Shown one piece after another: positions 32,376 through 44,900 of a stretch of 64,000 bases of DNA (the stretch's first letter is position 1; every line of letters starts with the position of its first letter). A program made the translations under genes and the position numbers. Origin of the DNA: Sternotherus odoratus. Taxonomy: Eukaryota > Chordata > Testudines > Kinosternidae. The DNA is taken from contig JAVMKO010000001.1 in assembly GCA_032164245.1 (NCBI GenBank), forward strand, positions 18,699,603 through 18,763,602. The letters are read 5' to 3'. The notes below the pieces were generated by a model. It searched no databases, was not told the origin of the DNA, and saw only the letters and a program-made list of their open reading frames with translations.

Positions 32376-33499
32376 AACCCTCTCGAATAGTGTGTACATA
32401 ATCTTCAGTATGGACCAATGCCTTAAAGGTCTTAATAGAGCTCAGAAGCTGTCTGACCTCTGTCTTCCCTTTCACTAACTCTCTGCTTTTACAGATCAGC
32501 TCTTCTTTTGAGTTTCATCATCAATTGTTGTAATCATTTTTGAAGTACTAAACGTTAGTGCAGAAATGCAGATAATGTAAGTGAACGAAAGGCTATTTTT
32601 GTAGCTAGATGCAATATAGTGATCTTAACAAATTGTATGCAGTCATTTAGGCAGCAATCTCAAGCATATAAACTCCTGCCTTAATGCCATCTGAGTGATT
32701 AGCTGTGCACAGCTTAAGAAACAAGTACACAGCATGAGAAACAATTCCAGGGCAGAGTCCTTTTACAGCTGAGACTGCTGCCTGAAGGGAGTTAGTACTA
32801 TTTCAAGAGTGTATCGGTACAGCAGGTGTTCAATGAAAAGGGCGAGGAGCTGCCTGACTAGTCTACACAAAGCACCAGCAACAAAAAGCTTTTCAGCAAG
32901 ATAAAACTGGAGAACTGAAACCCTGAAAGAAATCAAAACTCTCAGTTTGGAAGAAAGAAAGAAAAAAACAAAGTAAGCTTCATACACAAAGGAGAAAATA
33001 CTGAGCCCAGGGTACAAGAAAACACCAGTGCTTGGATATATTAACCTGTTCTACTTAGAAGTTATCCCTTCCTAACTTCCAGAGAACAGTTTTTATTAAG
33101 AGCACCCTGGAAAGAGATTGAACACCTGACTGGGGCTTTAGCCAACAACCCTTCCTCCACTTAAAGAAGAGTTAATTCCTTGTGCATTAGTGCTCACGTA
33201 GGCCCCTGTGCAACCTGTCCTAATACCAGCATAATGCTCATTGGGCTCTACACTTACATTTTCTGTCATGAAATTAATTCTCACTTTTAAAAATATAGCG
33301 CTATGCAATAATTCCAGAACTGGCCTTTCCTATCTTGGCAATGATAGATACCAGTATGTTATTAACACTTTAGACCAATGCCCTGAATCCTCTTGCATTT
33401 GGAAATGATCTTCTCTGTCTACCATTATTGTTCATTAAAGGAACATATGCCTCCAATTTCCATTTCTTTAACCACATTTCTGCCTGGGTAATCATGCCA
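32376..33499. other. No gene identified
   Basis: Unassigned AT-rich sequence. Confidence 0.3.
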
Positions 33500-33720
33500 A
33501 TATTTTCAAATTTGGGTATCCACAGTTGGGTGTCTATATCCATATTTAGGCATCTAAATGAGTGCCCTGGTTTTCGTAGATGCTGAGAACCCACAATTCT
33601 CATGGAAGTCAGAGGGTGGTATTTATCTCTGAAAATCAGGCCAATGAATTCAGTATCTAACTATGGATTGTAGGTGCCTAAATAGGGACACCCATGATTG
33701 AAAATTTTGACCTCAGAACA
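33500..33720. repeat. Palindrome-type repeat fragments
   Basis: The blocks atttaggcatctaaatgagtg, shortened here, gtaggtgcctaaatagggaca and ttgaaaattttgacctc resemble the inverted-repeat class with taggtgcctaaa motifs common in reptiles and birds. Boundaries are uncertain. Confidence 0.45.
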
Positions 33721-34404
33721 TTAAAACATTACAATCAAGGATAGTTAAATAAGAAACAACCCTGGAAGCAAGGACAACAGTTAGATGTGAGAGGGAACAG
33801 GGATAAGAAGCAGGCATTCTCCCATGCTGCAACCCCACTAAAGGCATTAACAAAGTCACATATGTACAGCACATGAGCAGGTGAAGAAGTGACTGTGAAG
33901 GCTGTGTTGACAGGTCTGTGTCTGTAATATAATCATTCCAAGCAGTACTTCTGTGCTGGCTATATAATGTACTCTGGTTTTTATTGTTTCAAACTGGTAG
34001 GTTTTGGAGACATGTTTATGCTTTCAGTGCATAAAATCTGTGCTTTTGTGTATGCTCTGCTTTAAGATCTAGGACCATTAGAACTAAGCTTAACTCCCAC
34101 CCCTCCTGCTTTGTGTCCCTGACCTAAACAACTCTTTATGACTCAGTTTCATTATAGGGCCCTACAATTTTTCATAATGTAAATATACAAACTCTTCAAA
34201 TGCCAGTCCTACTGTCTTAAATGTTGTAGCCAGTAGAACCTCACTAGCTTACATTTCACTTATCAGTTCACCCTATAATTAACATACACCAGAAGTTTCT
34301 CCCTACTTCTCAGCAAAATGTTAATAGCAGAAACTTTGTTGCTTGTTTACACATTATACCTTTCCCTAGCTTAAAACATAATGAACTTCATGAACAAAAT
34401 CAAG
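33721..34404. other. No gene identified
   Basis: Unassigned. Confidence 0.3.
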
Positions 34405-34420
34405 GGCCTGATTCATTCCT

Positions 34421-34491
34421 GGTGAGGATCTGGTCCTGGGCATGGATCCTGGTCCTGGGCATGGATCCTGGTGAGGATCTGGTCCTGGGTC
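34421..34491 (+). repeat. Short tandem array next to the ERV fragment
   Basis: Units of ggatctggtcctgggcat / ggatcctggtcctgggcat repeat about four times. The array separates a piece of a palindromic repeat (gggcctgatt, 34407) from the retroviral env remnant and may mark the deletion junction of the provirus. Confidence 0.7.
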
Positions 34492-34494
34492 CTG

Positions 34495-34863
34495 GGCCTG
34501 GCTGTTGACTATTTGCTACTCAGACAAGGACATAGCTGCTCTGAATTCCCTGGCCTTTGCTGTTTTAATGTTACTGATGATAAAACCTCCATTGAAACAG
34601 ACATACAAAAACTAAAGGTACTAGTGCATGAGATAAAGCAGACACAAGGTTTTGACTTCTGGTCATGGTTGCCTGATGTTGAGGGATGGATAAAAGGCCT
34701 AATAAAGGGAGTGATTTGTCTTGTATTAGCAATATTAGTTATAAGATTAGGTTTTTGTTGTATTATGAATTGTATTCCATTGTTATGTCGTGTGACCCCA
34801 TCTAGACAAGTTAAGTATAGGAGAAAACATCCTTTAGAGGAGGGAATTGTAAAGAAAGGTTAA
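34495..34863 (+). pseudogene. env: Endogenous retrovirus env, transmembrane-subunit C-terminal half
   Basis: An open frame (ATG at 34471, retroviral similarity from about 34495) of 130 codons ends at TAA 34861-34863. It contains the disulfide-loop motif CX6CC at residues 23-31 (34537-34563) and an N-glycosylation site at residue 33. A Trp-rich membrane-proximal stretch lies around residues 63-73, a hydrophobic membrane span at about 81-103, and a short basic tail after it. The surface subunit, cleavage site and fusion peptide are missing, as are gag and pol, so it cannot act as an envelope. The remaining frame has no stop or frameshift. The motif type is that of gamma/alpha-like Env; the exact genus is not decidable here. 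Confidence 0.85.
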
Positions 34864-35312
34864 AATTATAAGAAAATGTCTTACTGAAGCTGTGTAACTA
34901 ACTCTGGGTTGCTGTAAGTTTTTATCTTGTGTTATACATTCTTGGAGGCGCCACTGGGCCTCACTCATATCTTGCCCTGTATATTTCATAAGTTTGTTTT
35001 ACCCCATATGTACCATTTCAAGGCAAGAATTTTATGTTCTTTCCAGACAAATAAGTAAATAAATAGGGAACAACGTCATGTTTTTCACCTGTTAATTTGC
35101 ATGAGGCCCTTCTTGCCTCCTCCTCCACGTAAAGAACCATATAAAAAGTCTTGTAATGATGTATGAGAGGAAGCCATAATTTGAGAGCTATCTCTGTGGC
35201 TTCACTTCGCTAGCGAATAAACTCTTGTATTCAAACTTTCTCCAAGGCCTGCCTGTTCTTTGAAGGTAAATTGAGACACCTCCAAAGGGAACGAGCCATT
35301 TGTGCAACAACA
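34848..35312 (+). mobile_element. 3' LTR of the endogenous retrovirus
   Basis: The purine tract agaggaggga (about 34836-34845) precedes a TG start (tgtaaagaaagg, 34848), so U3 overlaps the last codons of env. TATAAAAA lies at 35140-35147 and AATAAA at 35216-35221, correctly spaced for U3-R-U5. The end is near caacaaca at 35305-35312. The 5' LTR and most of the provirus are absent in this window, so no target duplication can be matched. Confidence 0.75.
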
Positions 35313-36052
35313 TCAGTGGGAGTCTTTCCATTAACTTAAATGGCCTTTAGATCAGATCCTGTGCTATCATTTTTTGATGGTAAGTTGGAAACACATGCAG
35401 TGATATTTTGTTAGAAGCAGTGTGGGAACTCCATCTGCTCATGAAATCTATATGTACATAATAGGTTGCTCTGAAAGCCACATATATGCAATAAAGATAA
35501 GAACTCCCCATTTCTATGAGGAAGCTATTTTAATACATGACAGGTGGACGAGGCAGTAGCTGTCTGTCTGCTACTTAGGGGCTGGATAATCCAGTTGCCA
35601 ACTTTCATGCAGTAAATAAGCATCTCTACTTTCACGATGAGCCAAAAATCAAGCTAATCCCATTTCAAAACAGGCCAATCCTGAAGAACCCCAACACTCC
35701 ATGTTACTAGATCCCCCCCAGTGTGCAGTCTGAGACTGTGGTGGGCCCACTGTGCACCCCTGACTATCTCCCCCCCTTACCTCTGCTTGTCCCTTGCTCC
35801 TGCTTGTCTCCCCCCACCCTTGCCCCTACTTGCCAGGAGCTGATAAAAAAAATAATTATTAAAAAAAAAAAATAGAAGCAACAAGCCACAAGCCAAACAA
35901 GCAACAAGCTACAAGCCAAAAAACTATCCAACAAGCAACTCACAAGCCAATTAAGCCAAAAATAAACCCAATTTATTCATTTTTTTTCATGGGTTTGGCA
36001 TGTCTGGTTGGATTTGGCAAAATACGTAAAATAATAGTGTAATTTTTTGCAC
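35313..36052. other. Palindrome half, then unassigned DNA
   Basis: Bases 35316-35361 (agtgggagtctttccatt... ctttagatcag) are the second half of a palindromic repeat whose first part lies at 34407. Bases 35870-35960 hold loose repeats of caagccaaacaagcaaca. I recall a turtle repeat like this but cannot classify it. Confidence 0.4.
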
Positions 36053-36054
36053 TA

Positions 36055-36390
36055 CAGTAGAAACTCAGAGTTTCGAACACTGAGTTATGAACCAACCGGT
36101 CAACCACGCACCTCTTTGGAACCAGAAGTATGCAATCAGGTCGCAGCAGAGTGAAAACAAAAAAACAAAACCAAATACAGTACAGTCCTGTGTTAAACGT
36201 AATCTACTAAAAAAAAATGAAGGGAAAACAACATTTTTCTTCTGCATAGTAAAATTTCAAAGCTGTATTAAGTTAGTGTTCACTTGTAAACTTTTGAAAG
36301 AACGACCATAATGTTTTGTTCCGTTATGAACATTTTAGAGTTATGAACAACCTTCATTCCCGATGCGTTCGGCACTCTGAGGTTTTCCCG
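36055..36390 (+). mobile_element. Pogo/Tigger-like MITE
   Basis: The ends CAGTAGAAACTCAGAGTTTCG and the diverged inverse cactctgaggttttcccg are flanked by TA on both sides (36053-36054, 36391-36392). Internal half-palindromes (gagttatgaac near both ends) are retained. It is 336 bp with no transposase. It shares the CAGTA...CTC type of terminus with the elements at 999 and 2019, but its interior is different. Confidence 0.8.
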
Positions 36391-36392
36391 TA

Positions 36393-37440
36393 TGTCAAGC
36401 TCCTGCAGCATCTCCTTATAGATTGTTCCATTTAATCAAAGAAAGATTGTGTGAGTGGGAACAAATATCAAGTTTGAAACTGGAGAATGTTAAATATTAA
36501 ATTTTCTGTAGAGTCAGCCTCCAAACGGCATTAAATGGAATCACCACTTGTATTGCTGCTTGAAAAGAGGTGCTCTTAGAAAGCAAACGATCCTGATGAC
36601 AGTCAAATTGCTCACAGTCAACTGTGGTATCGTGGTTCCTCATAATGGATACTGTAGTATGAAACCATTGAAGTAAAAGCCAAAAGCTCTGAAAGCAATT
36701 AGCCTAAAAGAGTTACTTCAAAAGTTAGAGTGACACCATTCTCAGCAAGATGATAACTAGAAAACCACAAACTCTGAGGGCTTTTCTGCCATCAGCATCC
36801 TTCACCTCTACTTCTATTCAGTTAGGGCTTTGGATTTGTGATGTCACATTTTTAAAAAAGCATTGCTGATTGCCCTTAGAAATGCCAATATTACACACAA
36901 ACTGTCATCTGTCTGTATGACCCACTGGCAACATTTGTTTTTTTGATCTAAAGTCTGGGATGAATCATGCATACAGTTCTGAAATATTCTCTCAAGTTAA
37001 AAATGCAATTTTATTCTCATTACTACCTATGATTATAAGATATTGGTTACTACAGTACAGGGAATACAGTGTAACCTGATAGATATTGCACAGAATGATG
37101 AATGGGCAGATTGACAGACATGTTGGTTTTTTTAGAATTAGTTAAGAACATAAAAAGACAAACAATAGCACACTTGTGTTGTTTGGGATGATTTTTTCCT
37201 CTTTTGAAGGGTCTGATCCTGCACTATGAGAGTTGATGGCAGCCTTGCCACTGATGTCCCTTGGTGCAGGATCTGATTCTAATACTGTAAAAAAGTTTCT
37301 TCTTGACAATATAGTGCCTTTGAGTAACAATGAGATCATTGTTTAAAGACCAAAATAAGAAATAGTTTAATTTAGCCTCTTCTAATATAACTGGAATGAA
37401 GGGACTCTTGCTTGATGATTAGATCAGGGAAGAGGGGGGA
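36393..37440. other. No gene; one small palindrome
   Basis: Bases 37208-37282 have gggtctgatcctgcac and an inverse ggtgcaggatctgattc, another small palindromic repeat. The rest is unassigned. Confidence 0.4.
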
Positions 37441-37449
37441 AAGATTTTG

Positions 37450-37595
37450 AAACAGTGGGTTCTGTGCCTGGCTCTGATTTGCTTTGTATGATTTTTGGAT
37501 GCATCTCTTGACCATTCCATGTCTTGGTTCGCTCCTTTGTGTAACAGGTATAATATTAATGACATATCTCAGTTGTATTGAGAGCCTTAATTAAG
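37450..37595 (+). repeat. MIR-like SINE fragment, plus strand
   Basis: The motifs tctgtgcctggctctgattt, cttgaccattccatgtcttg and tgtgtaacaggtataatatt follow MIR order in the sense direction. Confidence 0.6.
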
Positions 37596-37599
37596 TAGT

Positions 37600-37790
37600 A
37601 ATAATAGCTAGCTCTTGTATAGTGCTTTTCAACAAAAGGACTCAAAGGAGTATTATTATCCCCATTTCACAGATGAGGAAACAGCAGGGAAAAGTTTCGT
37701 CCAAAATCACCCAGCTGGCCAGTGGTAGAACCAGGAATAGATCCCAAGACACTGGAGTCCCAGTACAGTATTCTGGCTACTGGCTACTAT
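37600..37790 (-). repeat. MIR-like SINE fragment, minus strand
   Basis: The antisense MIR core is clear: ttattatccccatttcacag, atgaggaaacagcagg, gtccaaaatcacccagctgg, ccagtggtagaaccaggaat. It lies head to head with the preceding sense fragment. Confidence 0.8.
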
Positions 37791-40700
37791 CTTTCTTAAG
37801 TACTTTTGGATTCTTAAATTAAAAAGTATTATGCGAATATTAGTAGGAGCACCAGAGCATCTGTCATAAAAAATATTTTCACAGTGAGGCAGTCTCTGAA
37901 GTTCAGGGTTTTATTAAAGTCTATGTTGTGAGCTATGACAGTTTGCAAGGCTGAGTTGTGCTCCATAATTATGATCTTTTGGGGCCTATCCAAAAGCCAC
38001 ACATTAACAATTAGATAACAGTGGAGCTGAGAGATGAAGCCATATGCCTCAAAGCAACAAATCAGCAAACAATTGATCTCCAACTGCAAACAAGGTACTA
38101 TAAAGATAGGATTTCTCCCGCAAGAAAGGAAACACCGCATTAAGTGTATTACAAATCATTGCTCTGGCTGGTGGAGTAAGGTTCCTTGAGATAAACAGTT
38201 CTGCCTAAAATGAGATTTGTTTCTGTCTTACAGAAATGTCTTGTTTACTGCTGGAACAGTTTGTAATTGGGAAAGGACACTGCTGAGGCCAAATCATAGA
38301 GAGAGCGAGAGAGAGCAATCCTACAAATCCAGAGCTGTGGCATCATAGAATGGAACAGTTTGGAAGCATTCTCTGAATCTTCAATGCAATTTTTACATCT
38401 GGGCACAATGTGCATTAACCAGCAAGAATTCAGGGTGCAGGAGGGGGGGAGAAATGGGGGAGTCCAATCTACTCTGATCTTGCTTGTGTGTTTTTTTTTT
38501 ATTGTTAATTGGTTGCTTTGAAATTGCATCACTAGGGTTCAGCAGAAAGAGAAAAGTGCCATCTTAACAAAAAGGCGTATTAAAAACAAAAAAAGGGGGA
38601 CTGGATGGCTGTAGGATTTCATAATGGAGCATCTAGGCCACTGGTCTGACTCGGGCCCAGGTGAGTTTTAAATGATTGTCATCTATACTGATTTATGGCT
38701 GATTGGAGATCTGTGTCAATGTTCACAGCCTATTTTTCCTCATTTTCATGTGTTCATAGAGCAAAAACCATGATCACAACATGCACTAATTGGGCTCCTT
38801 GTTTAGCCTGTCCCAGCAGAGGCCCAGGATCAAAGGGGCACACGGAGTAAATTACTTTCCATCTTGTACAGGTGCTTCCACCAGGGTTGGGATAGAGCTG
38901 TATTGACAATGCAGTGTGTGAAAGCTTCCATTCCTTCTGCTCTTACTGAACATAAGGTATGAGGTATAATATTCAGGATCAAACTGATCTTCAGCTCTTG
39001 AACATGTCAACCAGGCCTCTTCCCTGAGCACTGAACTCACTTTTAAACTAAATAATAACTAAGTTAATAAGTTTCTGCATCGGAGGCCGGAATTTTGTTT
39101 GACATAACTGTACTAATCAGGAAAATTAATGGGAAAAGCACATTTCACCCCCTATTCCATATGCTCCTTCCCCAGCACCAGAATCAGCACTACACCCATG
39201 ATAATGTCACAGAAATGCATATATCATTACTGTTGTGAGATGACAGTGGGAAAATCACCTCATTTCAAATTGTTTCTCCCACATTCCTCTTTCAGAGTCT
39301 GATCCATAGGAAAGTATATATGTAAATAGCAATGAATTAATTCTTCAGGTAATAGGTATGGGGTGCGTAAGACCTGGTTGTCAGCAGGTAGGATCTAACC
39401 TGGGCCCTCTGTGTATGAGCCTCTTACCACGTGAGGTAAAAGCTAACTGGCTGCTAGCTAAGGCAGTAGAGCAGACTCATTTTATATCTCTTTCTAAGTG
39501 GTCTTGGTGTCACTACCTGGGACAAAACACCACACCCAAGAGGCAAATGGGTTACAAGTGCAGATTAACAAATGTGAATTAGCATCAAATGAATGATATA
39601 CTCTGTTAATCTGCACCCCTTAGCTGGCACCTGAAAAACCCAATGGTCCCTCCAAACTGCACATCAAAGATTCAGTGATGGAAGGCCCAATTCTCTGATG
39701 TGCTGAGGGGCTCCTGAGAGCCTGAGGTTGATGGGAGGATTAAGTGCCAAGTGCTACAGTGAGAACTCATGTTACAATACCAACATTCTGTCATTTGTAC
39801 AAAAACTCTGGTGGATCATTTACTCTGCAGTGTTGCAATGAATTATTACAATTCAATTTATTTGTCAAAAAGATAAAAAGTGGTGTGTGTGATGCTGCAC
39901 TGTCCTAGTGTTTTGGAATTGTGTTAGTTCACTTCAGACTAGATGCTGTCACAAGGACACAGCCACATAGCAAGGGGTGGCACTTAGCCTGGCTACTCCA
40001 AGGGCATCCCAGGGATACTAAAACAGCAGCAAGTTTTATCCCAGGTTACTCTGGCTGATTTGGACAATGAATAGGGGTTGGCATGGAGCCAGGGCTCTGC
40101 CTTCACTGCCCACCTGTTCCAGGAAGGGATCCAGCTGTTATTGCTTCATGCCCAGACCCAGGGTAATTCTAGACATCACACATAAGGGGGTAAGAACTCC
40201 CCTCTTACGCCCTATTTCTTCAGTTCACACCAGATAGCCGAGTGTATCTGACAGTAATTAGGAAGATTCTGTGTCTTCAGCAACATTTGCTATAAAATCC
40301 ATGCTATTGTGCATGACACAGTGAATACTCAGGAAGACAGGCTTGCACTCTTTATAGACTGTCATAGGAAACATATCCCTACTGCATGGTCTGTTGAAAA
40401 CATGCTAATCTACTTAAATAACAAATGCATTTAAAAATGACACATTTGTCTCTGAAGGAAAGAATTCTTACTGGCAAGTTTACAAGGAAAGAACCATAAT
40501 TCACAGACCATAAGATATGCATGAGGCCTTTATAATTAAAAGTGATAAAGACAGCAAATATTGGAGCAATTTAATACATTTTCAGAAAAAAGGGGTATCA
40601 CGGGAAACAGTGTAAGATTACTCAATTCAGTCCGAAGACTATAACCAGAATTTCATCATACATCTTACAGTAATTCTTCCACCTTTTAGTAGCTGAAAAT

Positions 40701-41700
40701 AAATCACTGCCCTTTCTTGCTTTACTTACATGTTATATCAGAATTTTAAAGTTTCTGAAGATGCATATTTGGTTGGAGAAAAAGAATGATTTACCAGAAA
40801 ACTGAAGAGCAAATGGTCATGTTAACATTGCATCAAACTAACTCTAACATCAAAGGCTCTGGAGGTTAATGTTCAATAATCCATTGACTACCACAGTTCT
40901 TACTGTCTGGCAGCAATTGATGGAATTAATGGGAGGGGTACATCTGGACTAGTTTAATCATTTCTCAATCATAATAGGCAATGAAGGAGATGACTAAGTA
41001 AAGCCACTTCAGTTGCTTATGAACATCTGGAGATTTAACCATTTTTAGTATAAATAAGATCTGATCCAAAAATTTTCACATAACAAAAATAAATCCCAGT
41101 ATCTAAAGAGAACAACTCAGGCACATAAAGAGGTGATGTCTGTAAAAAATAGCCACATTCAGAAAGAGTTCACTGTTTAAATGGCGAAGTAAAACAAGAA
41201 ATGTGACTAAGTTCAGGACTCCCAGATATTATGAGAAAAATCTATACAGCCACAATACTTACTAGAGCTGATCAAAAAATGTCCATCAAAGCTGTTTTTC
41301 AATAAAACAAAATTGATTCAGAAAATATCTGCTTTTTTCCTCACACGCACAAAAATTACAATTTGTTTTATCAATTAAAAATAAATATTTTACATGGAAA
41401 TCCCCCCGTATTTTGACTAGCTTTAATGCTGACTTCTAAATGCTCATGTTAAAGGAGTCTGCTCTATTCTAATTACTGATGGTTGAACTTCAATGGGTGA
41501 TTTTTTCCCAGACTCTCAGATTATTTTGAGGCTTCCTACCTATGACTCTCCCTGCCCACTACTGTGGGCTTCTGGCCCCACCTGGCTACAGCTCTGTCCT
41601 GCAAAATCTCAGCCCTCCAGTGTGCAATCAGAACAGCTCTAAGGCCTTCCCCTCCCTGCCCAAAGAGGCTGTGAACAGGCTTCCTTACTTATAGTCATCA
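37791..41700. other. No gene identified over about 3.9 kb
   Basis: Only small frames were seen. A GA-rich patch lies at 38301-38316. No splice-flanked open stretch or bounded transposon was recognised, though old repeats may be hidden. Confidence 0.35.
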
Positions 41701-42300
41701 TGAGCTGTGAAGGCTCAACACCCACCTGCTCACCTTCAGCAGACATCTTGTAGCAGGAGGCAGTAATAAAGGCAGTAATACAGCCCACAACTGTCCAGTC
41801 TGAAATTGACAAGATCTGTGGTTTCCATGCTAGCGATGGCCCTAGGGTGAGAGAGTCAGACCTACAGGGCAGGCAGAATGCCCTGGCTGGAGCACCCCTA
41901 GCAAGAAACTCACAGGGAGGGAGAATGGACCAGCTATGGGCTGAAATCCTGCTAGCATGTGGGAAGAGAAAGGTTTGTGTTCATTTTTTTCAGGGAGAGA
42001 CAGTGGTGGATTAGCCTAATTCAATGCCCTCCTCACTAGGTTAGCCAGTTAGTATCCAAAGATGCTCTTCCTCTATAGATGGACCCCATCTTTTCGCAGC
42101 AGCCCTTCTTCCTGGAACAGCATCCAGTGGTCAAGGACACTGAAGCCCTCCTGGTGACACCATCCTCATTGCCAGACATTCACTTCCAGCATGCATGTGT
42201 CTCTACCTGGGTCCCTACCCTTGACCAGAAGGATGAAGAGAACACCATTACTCTCAGAGTCCTATAATCACTTCTGATCTGCTAAGGGTCATACCTCACA
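41700..42300 (-). repeat. Possible CR1 5'-region fragment
   Basis: Read on the minus strand, blocks such as ctagtgaggagggcattgaa and gatggggtccatctatagag resemble the 5' portion of reptile CR1 elements as I remember them. The plus frame 42079-42267 has no known domain. Weak assignment. Confidence 0.35.
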
Positions 42301-42390
42301 GTAGATATGGGAAACATTTGTGTCAGAGTTCTCCCACTACAAGTGATCAGCAGGTTTTGAACCAGGGCCCTCTATACCAAAACATAGTAT

Positions 42391-42732
42391 GAAGAAGAGA
42401 AGAATGAGGGGGAATTTGATAGCTGCTTTCAACTATCTGAAAGGAGCTTCCAAAGAGGATGGATCTAGACCGTTCTTAGTGGTACCAGATGACAGAACGA
42501 GGAGTTGCAGTGGGGGAGGTTTAGGTTGGATATTAGGAAAAACTTTAAACGAGGAGGGTGGTGAAGTACTGGAATGGGTTACCTAGGGAGGTGGTGGGAT
42601 CCTTAGAGGTTCTTAAGGTCAGGCTTGACAAAGCCCTGGCTGGGATGACTTACTTTGGGATTGGTCCTGCTTTGAGCAAGAGGACTAGATGACCTCCTGA
42701 GGTCTCTTCCAAGCCTGATAGACTATGATTCT
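42391..42732 (+). pseudogene. CR1 LINE 3' end, 5'-truncated
   Basis: The plus frame starts with [20 protein letters not shown], the CR1 ORF2 C-terminus. The 3' part follows (ggaggtggtgggatccttag, ggactagatgacctcctgag, ctatgattctg). A frameshift lies in the middle. It matches 63301-63661. Confidence 0.9.
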
Positions 42733-43150
42733 GTTGCCTGTGCCACTTGCTCAAGGCAGGCCTTAGCAGTGGATGGTTCACCGTTATATGGACTAGCTAC
42801 AACATGCAACTGTGACACAGTTTGTGAACATGTTAAATTTGGGCAATTAACTATGATTTATTTTGCTCTTCAACTTTAGAAAAGTGATAAGCATCAATGC
42901 ATTCTCAGACAGCTGGAAAAAAATATATCAGTCAAAATATGAAAAATCTTTAACTGAATAATATGTATTTCAAACTATTGAAATATTTACATAGATATAG
43001 GAATGAGCATATTTTTAAGACCAATGGGCTGTCTTACATTCTGCAAATGCTTGGATTAGAAGAGTCATAAAAAGAACTTGATAGCAGACCTAAACACAAT
43101 AAAAAGAGATGTTGAGTTTATTTCTGGTTGACCATCACCATTATTAAGAT
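42733..43150. other. No gene identified
   Basis: Unassigned AT-rich DNA. Confidence 0.3.
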
Positions 43151-43154
43151 TTAT

Positions 43155-43283
43155 GAATGAGAACTTCAAAAGTGCTCAGAATTGGCCTGTTTGTGCTCCC
43201 ATTGAAGTCAATGGTGCAACTTCCATGTACTTCAGTAGGAGCAGAGTCAGACCAACACTGAATGCTTTTGAAAATCCCATCCT
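43155..43283. repeat. Palindromic repeat, about 129 bp
   Basis: The arm cttcaaaagtgctcagaatt...gctcccattgaagt mirrors acttcagtaggagcagagtc...gcttttgaaaatccc. It is an imperfect long hairpin of the class with a cccattgaagtcaatgg core. Confidence 0.7.
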
Positions 43284-44689
43284 ACATTTACTATCAATAC
43301 AGATTACAACATTAGTTTTCCAATCAGACATTCCTATTTAAGGTACCATGCTTTTTAAATCTGCAACAGGGTAAACGGTTGCAGACACATGTTCCAAACT
43401 GGTTGCTTAAATTGTGCCTACAAATTGTGCACATTCACCTATTTTGGGTGTGCAGATATGGCATGTTGACTTTGATGGCCAGAATATAGTATTATGGGTG
43501 AGATGTGCATACAGAGTGTTGTATTTCTGGATCTAGCAGAGAAGGAGATAGACACAGATATGGAAGGAGTTGGTAAACACAGCTGTATGCTTCACTGTTC
43601 TTGCTGAAAACATGAAACTAACATGAAACTGAGGCTTTTAGGGAAGGGGAGTGTGCTCAAACTTTTAAATGGGCAAGACATTACATAGCACTTTGTTGCA
43701 ACTTCCCTGACTTTAAAATGTTCTTTTGGAGCCAACTATTTGACATTTGGGTTTATTCGCCTTGCCTTTCCTGTAAAGTTTTGACATTTTAAAAGACATC
43801 TTTGTCTATTTTTCTAAGCTATTTGTTTTTAAACTTTGTTCTATCTAGCCTAAGTTTGAACCATCTGTTGGGTTATCATGTGTTGGTACAATTTTCTACA
43901 AACATCCAAAATCCCCTTCTCTATTCTCAGTAACTGCCTTGTATTTAGTGCTCCTTTCCATACTGTAGATCAGCAAACTTAATATATTTGCAATTGGTTT
44001 CTTTGTCTCTCTCATTTATACAGATTAGAAACATGAACAGACAGAATTGTGACATCTGGTGGACCCCACTCAATATTTATTTGCAGTTTAACACTTTTTT
44101 TGACACAATCTGGTTTCCATTTCAAAATTTCTTTTTCCATTCCCACATTCTCTCTTTAACAGTTCAATTGTGGTCTCTTATTTCTGTCAGAAAATACCTT
44201 TCCCAACAAAGACACTCCAGGACATGAATGAAACTTTGTGTCAAGATATATGCCAACTCTACAAACTGCATAGGAATCTGGGTAAGAAGAAGGGGGCTGC
44301 AACAGGACCCAGACTTAGCTTTTCACTCTCCTTGTCTTCATTTTTTTGTTCATAACTTTTTTTCACTTTTTTTTTTTGGTCGGCTACTGAAATCCCCCTA
44401 AAGTATTACATTTATCTGGAAAAGCAGAAGAGAAGCCTCACTCACTATCAAGCTTTCCATAAAGGCAAAATGTTACTATAGCTAGTGATTTGAATGACCC
44501 TTTGGTCTGGATAAATACTGAAAAGAGTGCTTGCCAGGAGTGTAAATAAAATTTCAGAAGCAGCCTCATGACACGCCTCATGATCTTCTGCCTTCTACTT
44601 CTCCAAAGGCTTTTTGCTGCCTTTGGTGTGACTGAGCCGCCAAAATTATCCACCACCTCTCTATTGGGCATAAAGCACTATTTCATTCA
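43284..44689. other. No gene identified
   Basis: The minus frame 44671-44438 (77 codons) has no known motif. Unassigned. Confidence 0.3.
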
Positions 44690-44900
44690 CTGAAGTATGC
44701 AGCAGTTTGTCTAGTACTCAAAAAGCCAATACCTAATGCAAACAATCTGGCCAACTACTGCCTAGTATCAAATGGGCCATTCTTGAGCAAGGTTACTGAG
44801 AAGTTAGCAAAGAATAATTTCAAGCAAAATCTCTCTCTTCAAACTGCCTTACTCTTCAGAAATAGGTGTCAGATAAAGATAAGGTATTTAAACCACACTG
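44690..44900 (+). pseudogene. L2-like LINE reverse-transcriptase fragment
   Basis: The plus-strand frame reads LVLKKPIPNANNLANYCLVS then GPFLSKVTEKLAKNNFK. This corresponds to the N-terminal RT motif (P.LKKP...LNNYRP.SNLPFLSKV.EK) of L2-type LINEs. It is short and has stops beyond. Confidence 0.7.

Noticed and set aside
44438..44671. 77-codon minus-strand frame upstream of the L2-like RT piece
   Set aside because: No motif was recognised, and the adjacent LINE similarity is on the plus strand.
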